DNA from: JBLHKS01 sp047620505
Lineage (GTDB): Bacteria; Verrucomicrobiota; Verrucomicrobiia; Verrucomicrobiales; DEV007
Direction: 5' to 3'
DNA: 64,000 nucleotides
Assembly: GCA_047620505.1 (NCBI GenBank)
Contig: JBLHKS010000002.1
Location: 1 to 64,000, forward strand
Part shown: positions 36,117 to 44,875 of the stretch, piece after piece
Layout of the letters: each line of letters opens with the position of its first letter
Position numbering within the stretch: position 1 is the first letter of the stretch
Made by a program: the position numbers and the translations under genes
The notes under the pieces: generated by a model
The model's database searches: none
Told to the model about the DNA's origin: nothing
The model's input: only the letters and a program-made list of their open reading frames with translations

Positions 36117-37690
36117 GGTTTTCCGCGCTCGTAAAATGCGCGAATTTCGGCTGCCGACAACACCGCGTTGAAAATTGCGAATTCGTCGATTCTTCCATTG
36201 AGCGTTCGGATCACGGAGGGCCAGATCGGCTTCGTCCAATTGCCAAGATCCGCTTTGCCGATGCGCATGACCGGCAGCGGCTTCTTGATGTTTGTGCCTC
36301 CACTGAATCTAAGAGCCTCACCGTTAACAAAGTGCCTGACTCGCCCGCCTCCCTGCGGGCGAGTCCGATCAACCGCTGTCGCGAGCAGAAACCATTGGCC
36401 GCTCTTTTCCGGACTCCAAAACGACGTTGAATAGAATCGTCGATTGTTCTTTGGCAGCTCTTCGATTCCCATCGGGCTCGTTGCGAAATGAAGCCGACCC
36501 TCGGCGGAAATTTGCCAGTGAATCTCATTCCGATCGAAATGATCGGTCAGGAAAAGAGAGTTCAAGTTGCGATCAAGCGCGTCGATCCTAACCCACGCGA
36601 ACAATGTCAGGGCTTCGAACTCGCCGGGGATGTCAAACCTGACGCGATCGCCTTCGCGCCGAAAATCGAGCGCCGTCTTTCCGCTCCAACGGCCTTCGGC
36701 GACGCGAGCCCCGACTATGCCGCCGTTAAGTTCCGACCCCATCCCGTCCGCCGCGCGATTCAGCAGCTGCTGGGAGACTGCAGTTAGGTTTTCGAAGTCG
36801 TAGTAGGCGATCAAACGAGGATCGCTGCGCAGTTTCAGGCTGGCTTCTTTCCAAGCCGCATAACGCAGCTCGCCGCGGTTTCCGGCGCCCGCGACGATGC
36901 TCTCGATATTGGGAAATCCGCCAGCTGCTTCGCGCGCCTGAGGTGCGGCGGTTCCATTCAGGAGATGAGCCGAATCGCCCCCTAACAGGGACACAGGTTT
37001 TCCGTCGACTCCGGTTGCGCGAACTTCGCCGTCGAAGACGACTATGTCGGCGCTGTCGTCGTCGCGAACGCCAAGACCGAAGCTTGTTCCGAGGTCAACG
37101 AGAGAGACATCGCCGGTCCTGATTTTGAACCCGCGCGCCGCCGGCGGCACGTCCGCGCGAAGCCGTCCACGATACAGAATCGCTTCGTCGCTGCTGATCA
37201 GTTCAATTTCAGCAGGACCTTCGAGGCTGATGGACGCGCCCCCAAAAAAGGCGATCTGAGCGAGGCCCTCGCGAAGCACGAGGCGCCCCGGTTCAAGCGT
37301 TCCGTCCGCGTCGGCTCGCTGATCCCAGACCGCGCCCGATTCCGCCGTGATCACGGCGACGCCAACCGTTTTCGGCAACGCCGATTCGGCGAGCATTCCC
37401 CCTTCTTCAGCTTCTTTGGAAAAGAGAAAAATCCACACCGGGGCCGCGACTGCCGCAATCGCCGCTGCAATCGCAAGCATCCGGCCCCAACCGACTTGCC
37501 GCCGATGCTCGCTCGGAAACTCGATCACCTCCCTGATCCCCTCGTCGCGTAACCCGGCGTCGAGCCGAGCCAGCCCTACGTACTCGCGGCGAGCGTCTGG
37601 ATCTGCCTCGAGAATCCTCTCAAGCTCGGCGAATTCTTCGTCGCTGAGCCGGCCATCGAGCTGCTTCAAAATCAGATCGCGCAAGCTCAT
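36113..37690 (-). CDS. FecR-like / LamG-domain membrane protein, sigma-factor partner
   Basis: A 525-residue protein: N-terminal cytoplasmic helix-rich segment (MSLRDLILKQLDGRLSDEEF) resembling the anti-sigma-like lead of PVC FecR proteins, a membrane helix at about 80-100 (MLAIAAAIAAVAAPVWIFLF), a FecR-type beta domain (DVSLVDLGTSFGLGVRDDD), and a C-terminal LamG/concanavalin-like domain (ALTLFAWVRIDALDRNLNSL). It overlaps both neighbours by ATGA, so sigma factor, this protein and the DUF1553 protein are translationally coupled. Inferred role: transmembrane regulator that senses a glycan or envelope signal through LamG and controls the sigma factor. Exact palindrome at 36761 (QQLL). Confidence 0.85.
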   Translation of the reverse strand: MSLRDLILKQLDGRLSDEEFAELERILEADPDARREYVGLARLDAGLRDEGIREVIEFPSEHRRQVGWGRMLAIAAAIAAVAAPVWIFLFSKEAEEGGMLAESALPKTVGVAVITAESGAVWDQRADADGTLEPGRLVLREGLAQIAFFGGASISLEGPAEIELISSDEAILYRGRLRADVPPAARGFKIRTGDVSLVDLGTSFGLGVRDDDSADIVVFDGEVRATGVDGKPVSLLGGDSAHLLNGTAAPQAREAAGGFPNIESIVAGAGNRGELRYAAWKEASLKLRSDPRLIAYYDFENLTAVSQQLLNRAADGMGSELNGGIVGARVAEGRWSGKTALDFRREGDRVRFDIPGEFEALTLFAWVRIDALDRNLNSLFLTDHFDRNEIHWQISAEGRLHFATSPMGIEELPKNNRRFYSTSFWSPEKSGQWFLLATAVDRTRPQGGGRVRHFVNGEALRFSGGTNIKKPLPVMRIGKADLGNWTKPIWPSVIRTLNGRIDEFAIFNAVLSAAEIRAFYERGKP

Positions 37691-38232
37691 GGCCTTGCCT
37701 CCTCCAGTCGCTTTTCGATACAGCGCCCTAACGTCTTGCGAATCCGATCCAGCGTCTTGTAAAGCGCAGTGGCCGACTTCCCAACTTCGCCAGCCAACTC
37801 GCGAATCGTCTGGTCTCCCTGATAAGCCATGGCGATCAGTTCGCGGGATTTTTCCGGCAGAGTATCGAGGCAACCCGCGAGTGCTTCGTGATATCGTTCG
37901 GCCGGTGTTTCATCGAACTGTTCCTCCGCAGCGTCCGCCAGCAGCTGCTGGAGATCATCGCGAAAAATATGGCGATCGCGCGCGAATTTGCGGCGCGCTT
38001 TGAGGACTTCGAATCGCGCGATGACCCTCGCCCAACGCATGAAATCGCTTTCCGGATCGAACTGATCCCACTTCCGCCACATCACAAGACTGACCGTTTG
38101 GATCACGTCGTCAACCTCCGTCCAGCCCAGTCCCGTCGAGCGGACGAACCCGCGCAGATGCCGTTCGTTCGCGGCAAACAGGCGGACGAATTGCTCCTCG
38201 GAGGTGCTGGCGATTTCGGATTCCATCAACAA
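37687..38232 (-). CDS. ECF-type RNA polymerase sigma factor (Rhodopirellula/Verrucomicrobium family)
   Basis: A 181-residue sigma-70 family protein. Region 2 is visible as FVRLFAANERHLRGFVRSTG and DVIQTVSLVMWRKWDQF, and region 4 as LDTLPEKSRELIAMAYQGDQ followed by the helix-turn-helix TIRELAGEVGKSATALYKTL. The linker between them contains a QQLL from an exact palindrome (37939). The start may be at 38232 or two codons later (MESEIA). It heads the operon with the FecR/LamG and DUF1553 genes and presumably autoregulates it. Confidence 0.9.
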   Translation of the reverse strand: MLMESEIASTSEEQFVRLFAANERHLRGFVRSTGLGWTEVDDVIQTVSLVMWRKWDQFDPESDFMRWARVIARFEVLKARRKFARDRHIFRDDLQQLLADAAEEQFDETPAERYHEALAGCLDTLPEKSRELIAMAYQGDQTIRELAGEVGKSATALYKTLDRIRKTLGRCIEKRLEEARP

Positions 38233-38474
38233 GTTTACTCCCGAGCGGGATCAAATTGCCCACTTTTTCGCGAGCCCTGATCTCCCGCGACCGGCGAAAC
38301 GGCTGCGAGTCGGTTGCTTCGCTGGATCAACTTACTGTTGATTTTTCAGATGCTCAAAAAAGAACGCAAAGCGCGTTCCCTCCCAGGCCATTTAATGCCG
38401 GACGATCAGCGGCAGGCGAAATTGCTGCGCGCTTTCGTGTCAGCAGTTGCTGAGTCCAAGAAAAAGAAACGCCC
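38233..38474. other. Noncoding or decayed stretch upstream of the sigma operon
   Basis: About 240 bases in which I see no convincing gene; short frames on both strands have no recognisable content. It should hold the minus-strand promoter of the sigma-factor operon. A one-mismatch palindrome (CAGCAGTTGCTG) lies at 38441. Confidence 0.4.
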
Positions 38475-38807
38475 ATGAAACGTTCAGTCAGTTCGGCTTC
38501 GCGCCGATGCTCTTTAATCGTGTTAGGCGATCGTCGAGCTTTGTCGAAACCGACAACGAAATCCGAATCTATGCCGAGACCTCCAAAGCAGCCCATGGAC
38601 TCGAGCATCTGGGAGCGCTTTTCCTCAACCTCGGCGACGACAGCCGGATCTGGATCGGCGGCGAGCGGCATCGTCAGCAGTCCACGGAGCGCGACCCTGG
38701 CGCTCGATGTTCCGTCCGTTTCTTGGGAAGACGAATTGTATGAGCAAATCGAGCAGGCGTTGCAGCGTTTTCGAGACTCTTTGGGTGAGCTCCCTTCCTG
38801 GCAATGA
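38475..38807 (+). CDS. Doubtful small hypothetical protein
   Basis: A possible 110-residue frame (or 78 residues from ATG 38571, MPRPPKQPMDSS). The Ser/Ala/Thr-rich middle looks low in complexity, but the C-terminus SWEDELYEQIEQALQRFRDS has the charge pattern of a real amphipathic helix. A 105-residue frame on the opposite strand (38354-38671) competes with it. I cannot decide which, if either, is expressed. Confidence 0.3.
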   Translation: MKRSVSSASRRCSLIVLGDRRALSKPTTKSESMPRPPKQPMDSSIWERFSSTSATTAGSGSAASGIVSSPRSATLALDVPSVSWEDELYEQIEQALQRFRDSLGELPSWQ

Positions 38808-38894
38808 GCGTCGCTCTACTCATGACTGAATTGGGGCTGCGAGCCCGCACGAATCTCATTTGTGTCGATCGGCGATTTCAGCTAGGCTGAGCCC

Positions 38895-39467
38895 ATGGCC
38901 GCAATTCTGGATGGCGAGTCGATTCGCAAGCAGGTCCACCCTATCTCGGTGGCGTTCTATCATGAGGCGAACGAACTGAGCCTGATCGACGAGAGAGTCG
39001 AACTTCTCCAAGGGGTAATTTTCGACAAAATGCCAAAGTCACCTCTTCATCGCGCAATTATTCGAAGGCTTCTCAAGATTCTCGGATCCCTCGACCTCGC
39101 TGGATTATTCGTGTTGAAAGAGGAGCCAATCACGACTGCCGATTCCGAGCCCGAACCCGATATAGCGATTATTCGAGGCAACGAGGACGATTTCTTCGGG
39201 GCTCATCCAACCACCGCCGAGCTGGTGATCGAAGTCGCGATTTCCTCGATCGAGCTCGATCGCAAAAAGGCGGAAATCTACGCCGAGGCAGGCGTAAAAG
39301 AATATTGGATCGTGATGCCCAAAACCGGGAGCGTTGAAGTCTTCACTCAGCTTGAGAAGGGCCGTTACGCCGCCAGTCAGGTTTACGGTGATGAAATCGA
39401 GGTTGGATCGACGGTTCTGCCGGACATTCGGGTCAGGATTCCGGAACTGTTCCAGCCGCCTGCCTGA
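38895..39467 (+). CDS. Uma2 family (DUF820) endonuclease-like protein
   Basis: A 190-residue protein with the restriction-endonuclease-like fold of the Uma2/DUF820 family. The catalytic pattern is visible as EPDIAIIRG, the E of LVIEVAISS and the K of ELDRKKAEIYAEAGVKEYW. Uma2 proteins are abundant in Cyanobacteria and PVC phyla; their biological role is unclear. It stands alone, with a PLD-like nuclease convergent about 230 bases downstream. The intergenic 39468-39693 holds nothing I can identify. Confidence 0.88.
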   Translation: MAAILDGESIRKQVHPISVAFYHEANELSLIDERVELLQGVIFDKMPKSPLHRAIIRRLLKILGSLDLAGLFVLKEEPITTADSEPEPDIAIIRGNEDDFFGAHPTTAELVIEVAISSIELDRKKAEIYAEAGVKEYWIVMPKTGSVEVFTQLEKGRYAASQVYGDEIEVGSTVLPDIRVRIPELFQPPA

Positions 39468-39693
39468 GCCGGTCAGGTGGTCGGATCGCGGCGTGAATCG
39501 AGAATCAAACGTAGGGGCGGAGGTCCCTCGGCAAGCTCGGGATGACAGTTTTGATTATCGCAGGTCGCAAATCGACTTCTCCTCAATCTCGGGACGTAGT
39601 CAAGGCTCTCCGCACCCGCCGAAGAGTCATTAGCTTCGTGATGATCACGGCTTAGCGCCGTTCCCGGTTACGGAGATCCGGAACTACAGCCGG

Positions 39694-40218
39694 TCACACG
39701 ATCGGATCCGGGCAGACGTCGCGCCGGCCGCATTTCACGCAGAACTCGCCGAGATAAAGCCGGTCGAACCAATCGATCATTTCGTCGACGGTTTCCTGGT
39801 CATCGGTGAGGATCCCGGCCTCGAAATTCCGGCGCTTCGGAGACTTCGCGCCCATGCCAGCGCCGGTCAGATTCGCCGAACCGATGAAGGCGAGTTTGCC
39901 GTCGATCAGGACACATTTTGTGTGATTGCGAGGGCAGAGAATCCGCTCGAAGCGGCCGGACTCGATCAATTCCGGGAAGCGATCGAAATCCTTGCGGAAA
40001 CGCGGCCCGGGCTCCTTCGCGTGGATCAGGCGGACGTCGACTCCGGCGCGAACGAGGTCGGCGAACACCGCGAGCACCGGCGCGAAATTCCCCGGCGTGT
40101 GCTCGACGTGCATGTCCTTCACGTCAGCCGTCGCGATCCAGACGAATCGCTCCGCGGCCGGTAGCAGCTGCTGAATGACGCGTTTGTAGATTTGCTCGTT
40201 GAGGAGGAGTTCGTTCAA
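39694..40218 (-). CDS. Phospholipase D-like (single HKD) nuclease
   Basis: A 174-residue PLD-superfamily protein with one HKD motif, HTKCVLIDGKLAFIGSANLT (His, Lys, Asp and the GSxN). Single-motif members work as dimers and are often nucleases. The C-terminus has a small Cys cluster (CVKCGRRDVCPDP) that may bind zinc. The start is probably TTG at 40218 (MNELLLNEQ); an internal start is possible. A one-mismatch palindrome at 40162 encodes IQQLL near the N-terminus. Function and substrate unknown. Confidence 0.8.
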   Translation of the reverse strand: MNELLLNEQIYKRVIQQLLPAAERFVWIATADVKDMHVEHTPGNFAPVLAVFADLVRAGVDVRLIHAKEPGPRFRKDFDRFPELIESGRFERILCPRNHTKCVLIDGKLAFIGSANLTGAGMGAKSPKRRNFEAGILTDDQETVDEMIDWFDRLYLGEFCVKCGRRDVCPDPIV

Positions 40219-40284
40219 GCCGGAGCGTAGTTGGTGAAGCGGAATTCGCTAGGATTTGCTCGACAGGACCAACCTGAGATTGGC

Positions 40285-41562
40285 TCAGCGCTCTTCTCTC
40301 AAAGACTCAATTCCGCCGATCCAGGTGCACAGGACAACGAGCAGGGCACCAACTGAAAACATGCTGAGGACGACATCCGGCGTCTGCGCCGGGCTTACGA
40401 TCGCAGCGAAACCCGCAACGACGGCACCGAAAATATTCAGGGCAAAAATCGCGCCGAAAACTTTGCGACCACTTCGACTTTCGTTCGTGAAGGTGAGCGA
40501 AGCTGGCAGAGTCGAAATCGCGAGGAAGCCGCCGCTGAAGGCGAGAGGATAAATCGGGATCAAGACGCCGATCAAGATCAGGACGAGGCCGATCGCGATC
40601 CCACCTCCGACGCAAATTCCTTCCCATCGTTCGCCGCGTCGCAGGGCATGTTTGGCGTGCCGATCGAGCAAAATCATTCCGTTGCCGATTCCGGATGCGA
40701 GCCAGATCCAGAAGACGAATAGCAGGTAGACGATGACGACGATCGACCCGGCGAGAGGGCTAACCGTACTCAAGGCACCTTTGATCAGCCGATAGCCGAC
40801 GAAGATCCCGATGACGATCAGCCATTGCGCCGCCCCGGTGAATTTCTGCATGAAAGCGCAGTAAGAGAGGTAGGCTCGGTAGAGCGGATTGCGCGCTTTG
40901 AACGACTCGAGCAACCCGGCTCGGGCACCCTCGAAACTGGGGTCCAGACGAAGGGCTTCGCGGAAATGGAAATTGGCGGTTCGGTGGTCTCCTTTTTGAA
41001 GCGCAGCCCATCCGGCGTTGAAATGCGCGTGCGGACTTTCCGGATTTTCGCTCAGCAGCTGCTCAACGGTCGAAGCGTTGGCGTCCATCCTGTTTTGCAT
41101 CCGTTGAACGTGGGCGAGGAGGTTTCCAGCAGCTTCGTTATCCGCATCGAGCTCAAGCGTCTTGCCGAAGAATTTTTCGGCGTCTGCCCAACGGCGCTCG
41201 CCCATAAAAGCCTTCCCTTGAGCGATGTGCGCGCTCGGATTGTCGGGATCCAGCCGTTGGGCCTCGGCCGCGGCGGCGTGGGCTTCCGGGTGCTGTCTCA
41301 GGTCGGAGAGTAGCTCGGCTCGCAGCGCGTGAAAATCCGAATCTTCCGGCTCAACCGCGATCGCTTCGTCGATCGTCTCGAGCACGGTTTTCGGTCGCTC
41401 GTCGAGGATCAGCTGGGTGATTGCTAACTGGAAAAACGCCTGAGCAGATCGTGGATCATCGCCGATGGCCTCCCGCAGCATCGCCGCAGCGTCTTCGTGT
41501 CGCCGCGCCGCACGCAAGCGAAGGGCGTGCATCAACTTCTGGTCAGAAGATTCGGTGCTCAT
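40285..41562 (-). CDS. TPR membrane protein, third gene of the TPR-AAA operon
   Basis: A 425-residue protein. Residues about 1-235 are TPR helices (for example RRWADAEKFFGKTLELDADN, AHFNAGWAALQKGDHRTANF). Residues about 255-425 hold five or six membrane segments (WLIVIGIFVGYRLIKG, GSIVVIVYLLFVFWIWLASG, GIAIGLVLILIGVLIPIYPL, and two more near the end). It is homologous in layout to the first gene of the operon at 43053-44426, including a shared FEGARAGLLESFKARNP-like junction between TPR and membrane parts. It starts 21 bases downstream of the AAA ATPase stop. I cannot name it; see findings for the system view. Confidence 0.75.
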   Translation of the reverse strand: MSTESSDQKLMHALRLRAARRHEDAAAMLREAIGDDPRSAQAFFQLAITQLILDERPKTVLETIDEAIAVEPEDSDFHALRAELLSDLRQHPEAHAAAAEAQRLDPDNPSAHIAQGKAFMGERRWADAEKFFGKTLELDADNEAAGNLLAHVQRMQNRMDANASTVEQLLSENPESPHAHFNAGWAALQKGDHRTANFHFREALRLDPSFEGARAGLLESFKARNPLYRAYLSYCAFMQKFTGAAQWLIVIGIFVGYRLIKGALSTVSPLAGSIVVIVYLLFVFWIWLASGIGNGMILLDRHAKHALRRGERWEGICVGGGIAIGLVLILIGVLIPIYPLAFSGGFLAISTLPASLTFTNESRSGRKVFGAIFALNIFGAVVAGFAAIVSPAQTPDVVLSMFSVGALLVVLCTWIGGIESLREER

Positions 41563-41583
41563 GTTAGAATTGGTCCTGCGTTT

Positions 41584-42990
41584 TCAGCGTTTGATTCCCA
41601 GGTGGTCGAGCACCTCATCGTAGAACCCGCTTTGATTCGCGTAGAGCGCGTAGTTTTTCGCGCTCTCAAACCACTTCAACGTCGACGGTTTCACCTTTTT
41701 GCGAGCGCGAATCAGGTCACGAGTCCCGATCGGAACGATCTGGCCGCTCTCCAACGCTTTCTCCAACGCGCCTTCGACAGCTTGGTCGAAAACCGCCTTG
41801 ATGTCAGCACCAGAGAAATCCTTCGTTTTCCCAACAATCGCGCCAACGTCGAGTTCGCCGATCGGCTTGCCCTTCGCCATGACTTTGATAATCTCGCCTC
41901 GCGCTTCCTCGTCGGGCGGCGGAACGAAAATGAGCCGATCAAAACGGCCAGGCCGCAGAAAGGCCGAATCGAGGTGCCAGGGAGCGTTCGTTGCCCCTAA
42001 CACGAGCACATCATCGTTCTCCGCGATGCTGCCGTCCAGCTCGGAGAGAAACTGGTTAATCATCGTCCTCGCCGCCGATCCGCGCATGTCTCGGCGGTCC
42101 GCAGCGAGCGCGTCGATCTCATCGAAAAACAGCACAGACGGCTTAGTTGCGCGTGCGAGCTCAAAGATTTCATGCAGCTTCTGTTCGCTGCGACCGATCC
42201 ACATTTCGAGGACCTGATGCAGGCCGATCGAGAAAAAATTGGCCTTGATCTCGCCCGCGGTTGCTTTGCTGAGCATGGTCTTTCCGCATCCCGGCGGTCC
42301 GTAAAGCAGGACGCCACCGCCTCCCTTTTTTCCATAAGCCTCGAACAACTCGCGATTCTCTAACGGTAGAAGAATCTTCATCCGGATCTCCTTTTTCACC
42401 GACTCCATCCCGCCGACATCCGCAAAGTTCGTGTCCGCCTTCTGGAGAAAATCCAGCCGCATTTCATCCGTCGGATCGCCGTCGTCATCGTCCTCGTTTT
42501 CATCGTAAGCCGCGCTCGCCTGCCAAGAGGAAGCGGATGCAATCGACGGCTCGCTCGGCTGCGATCGCTCCACCGGTTTCGACGATTTTGAGCCGCCAGC
42601 CTCCTCGATTCGGCGCAGCAGCTGCTCATCGGCATTCTCAGGCAAAAGCGCGATCGCCTCGTCGTAAAATTTCCGAGCTTGCCCAGCATCTTCGTCAGCG
42701 AGAAGCAAGCGCGCGAGAAGCAGCCTCGGCCGCCCGTCCGTCGGCGAGTTCTGGCAAAGCGATTCGGCACGCACGATCGCTTCTGATCGTCGGCCCGACT
42801 GCTCGAACGTCTCAATCAGACCGAGCTTAGCTTCCAGACTATCCGGCTGGAGCGTCAGCGCGTGCTCAAATTGTTCACGAGCTTCATCTGGAGAAAACGC
42901 CTCCAGGTAAGCCTGAGCCAACATCAAAACCAAGGGAGCGTTGTCCGGTGAAACCTCGACCGCCCGTCTCAAACCTTCCAAATCCGACAT
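41584..42990 (-). CDS. TPR-fused classical AAA ATPase (Vps4/spastin-like domain)
   Basis: A 468-residue protein: TPR-like N-terminus (1-130), an acidic linker (DENEDDDDGDPTDEMRLDF, about 170-188), then one classical AAA module: Walker A LLYGPPGCGKTMLSKATAGE, pore-loop region IGLHQVLEMWIGRSEQKLHE, Walker B PSVLFFDEIDALAADRRD, and a second region of homology ending LRPGRFDRLIFVPPPDEEAR with the arginine fingers. It continues into a helical lid (DFSGADIKAVFDQAVEGALE) and a C-terminal helix with WFESAKNYALYANQSGFYDE. By family knowledge this is a ring-forming remodelling ATPase. Flanking membrane TPR paralogues suggest a membrane-docked machine. Near-copy palindrome at 42616 (EQLL). Confidence 0.88.
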   Translation of the reverse strand: MSDLEGLRRAVEVSPDNAPLVLMLAQAYLEAFSPDEAREQFEHALTLQPDSLEAKLGLIETFEQSGRRSEAIVRAESLCQNSPTDGRPRLLLARLLLADEDAGQARKFYDEAIALLPENADEQLLRRIEEAGGSKSSKPVERSQPSEPSIASASSWQASAAYDENEDDDDGDPTDEMRLDFLQKADTNFADVGGMESVKKEIRMKILLPLENRELFEAYGKKGGGGVLLYGPPGCGKTMLSKATAGEIKANFFSIGLHQVLEMWIGRSEQKLHEIFELARATKPSVLFFDEIDALAADRRDMRGSAARTMINQFLSELDGSIAENDDVLVLGATNAPWHLDSAFLRPGRFDRLIFVPPPDEEARGEIIKVMAKGKPIGELDVGAIVGKTKDFSGADIKAVFDQAVEGALEKALESGQIVPIGTRDLIRARKKVKPSTLKWFESAKNYALYANQSGFYDEVLDHLGIKR

Positions 42991-43052
42991 GGGCGAATTC
43001 TGGCTTCTGAGGCAGGGGCCGACAAGGAATTCTTTCTAACTATCGCAGAATC

Positions 43053-44426
43053 TCAGACCTCCGAGTCCGGCGCCCGACCGTGAAGCCACTTTCGCAGATC
43101 CTCACTGAACACTGCGAGAAGGGCACCGGCCATTACCGGATAGTGAACCATCCATTTCCGCATTTGAACGTGTCGTCGAACCTCTTCCACAAACGCTTCT
43201 CTGGTGGCCCCGTTTTCTGGAGATGCCCGAGCCTGGGCAGCTAATGCCTTGAGCGTTTGCACGAACTCCGAAATCAGGAAGAAGGTGCTGACCTCCACCC
43301 AAATCGCGACACCGGTGACGAGGACTGCCGCCGCAGCCATCCAGCGACGAACCCAGGGGTTGTTTGTCTCGAAAATTTCTGAAAGCACACGCGCGGACGC
43401 GAACCAGATGAGGGCACTCGACGGAGGATGACTGGTAGCCTTCGTCGTCCACCAAACGAAGCCGACAATTCCAATCAGTAATGGAATGAGCGACCACCAC
43501 ACCGCGTGACGCTGGTCTCTGGAAAGCGCGAGTCGACCCGATCGAGTCGTCATTAAAATGAGATTAAAAAACGGTTCAACAACCACAGAAATCAGCATGA
43601 ATCCCCAGAGCGCGACTCGAAAAACCTGCCCGATTGTCATCAGAATCGCGTTGTCGGAGTCCCGCAGATGCTGGGCACCAAATATCCCGAGAACCAGGCC
43701 TCCGATCACCCACCACATCGGGATTCGCCCAATCGCCACGAGACCGCGAAGGATCCAGCCGACTATCGGGTTGCCAATTTTTAACGCCTCCGTCAAACCA
43801 ATGCGGGCGTCCTCGTTTTCGGGATTGATTCGCAACGCCTCGATGAAGTGCAGCTTTGCCCCTTTGGCATCCCCACCCTGATAAAGCACCCATCCTCGGC
43901 CACTATGATTGTAGGAGTCGTCTGGTGAATCGCTCAGAAGCCCCATCGACTCAGTATTCGCATCCTCATCTTTGCCCAGCTTGCTGAGAGCCAATCCGCG
44001 ATAAAACCGGCAAGTTTCGTTGTCCGCGTCGATTTCAAGACCGGCGTTGCTGGCAGCGAGCGATTCCTTCGAACGGTTTCGCTCCAAGTGGATTCGAGCG
44101 AGCAAACCATGATAATTGGCGTCGTCCGGATCGAGCCTTAATGACTCTTCGATCGCCAGGCGAGCCTCTCGATATTTGTTCCGTTCCAGCAACGCCCGAG
44201 CGAGCGTGAAATGAGCGAGATCCGATTCCGGATTCATCGCAATCGCTTCGCGAGCCGCGTCCTCGCCCTGTTTTGGCTTATTTTGATCGACCAGAACGAT
44301 CGCCAACATCGAATAGAGATCGGCATCCTCAATATTCTCCTTCAGCGCCTCCCGAATTGCGGCTTCCGCCTCTTCCAATCGGCCAAGACTGAAGAGAATC
44401 TCGATGTGTGGGTATTCAAAAAACAT
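43053..44426 (-). CDS. TPR membrane protein, first gene of the TPR-AAA operon
   Basis: A 457-residue protein with TPR repeats at about 1-215 (NKYREARLAIEESLRLDPDD; LSKLGKDEDANTESMGLLSD; GDAKGAKLHFIEALRINPEN) and membrane segments at about 225-365 (IPMWWVIGGLVLGIFGAQHL; VALWGFMLISVVVEPFFNLI; VWWSLIPLLIGIVGFVWWTT; WMAAAAVLVTGVAIWVEVST). The C-terminal 90 residues are soluble. It is a distant paralogue of the third gene. It precedes the AAA ATPase by 62 bases in the direction of transcription. No known name. Confidence 0.75.
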   Translation of the reverse strand: MFFEYPHIEILFSLGRLEEAEAAIREALKENIEDADLYSMLAIVLVDQNKPKQGEDAAREAIAMNPESDLAHFTLARALLERNKYREARLAIEESLRLDPDDANYHGLLARIHLERNRSKESLAASNAGLEIDADNETCRFYRGLALSKLGKDEDANTESMGLLSDSPDDSYNHSGRGWVLYQGGDAKGAKLHFIEALRINPENEDARIGLTEALKIGNPIVGWILRGLVAIGRIPMWWVIGGLVLGIFGAQHLRDSDNAILMTIGQVFRVALWGFMLISVVVEPFFNLILMTTRSGRLALSRDQRHAVWWSLIPLLIGIVGFVWWTTKATSHPPSSALIWFASARVLSEIFETNNPWVRRWMAAAAVLVTGVAIWVEVSTFFLISEFVQTLKALAAQARASPENGATREAFVEEVRRHVQMRKWMVHYPVMAGALLAVFSEDLRKWLHGRAPDSEV

Positions 44427-44516
44427 CTCCCGAGGATGGTGGCACTGACGAGATGATCACTCAAGCAGATCACGTTGGATCCTTGCCGAATGCGAAAGCA
44501 GAGCGGAGATTAGCGA

Positions 44517-44846
44517 ATGCGGAAGATCTACGAGAATATCGATTTCACCGGTGTCGGCCACTTTGAATCAGTTTTGAAAGAAGCTGGAATCGAGACGCTC
44601 CTGAAAAACACCGCAGCCTCCAGCACCATGGGCGAAGTTCCATTCACCGAGGTCTACCCGGAGTTGTGGGTCCTCAACGATGAAGATTACGATCGTGCTC
44701 TCGAGATCCTTAAACCGTACTACGAGGTGATGATGGAAAACCGCGCCGACTGGGTCTGCGCAAACTGCAAAACGGAAGTCGAGGGCACTTTTGGCGAGTG
44801 CTGGAATTGCGGCCGGATGCGCGACGAGGTGCCCGCAACTTCTTGA
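44517..44846 (+). CDS. DUF2007-like protein with C-terminal zinc ribbon
   Basis: A 109-residue protein. The first 75 residues (FESVLKEAGIETLLKNTAAS; LWVLNDEDYDRALEILKPYY) fit the DUF2007 putative signal-transducing fold. The end is a rubredoxin-like zinc ribbon, CANCKTEVEGTFGECWNCG, a common pairing. It is divergent from the TPR-AAA operon with about 90 bases between, where promoters for both are expected. It lies 29 bases before the sulfatase start. Function not known. Confidence 0.75.
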   Translation: MRKIYENIDFTGVGHFESVLKEAGIETLLKNTAASSTMGEVPFTEVYPELWVLNDEDYDRALEILKPYYEVMMENRADWVCANCKTEVEGTFGECWNCGRMRDEVPATS

Positions 44847-44875
44847 CGGGCAAGCGGATTGCCGGAGGCTTCGGA

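Noticed and set aside
39468..39693. Possible small gene or repeat between Uma2 and PLD genes
   Set aside because: A frame at 39334-39633 overlaps Uma2 and has no domain; the rest has no clear hairpin or coding signal.
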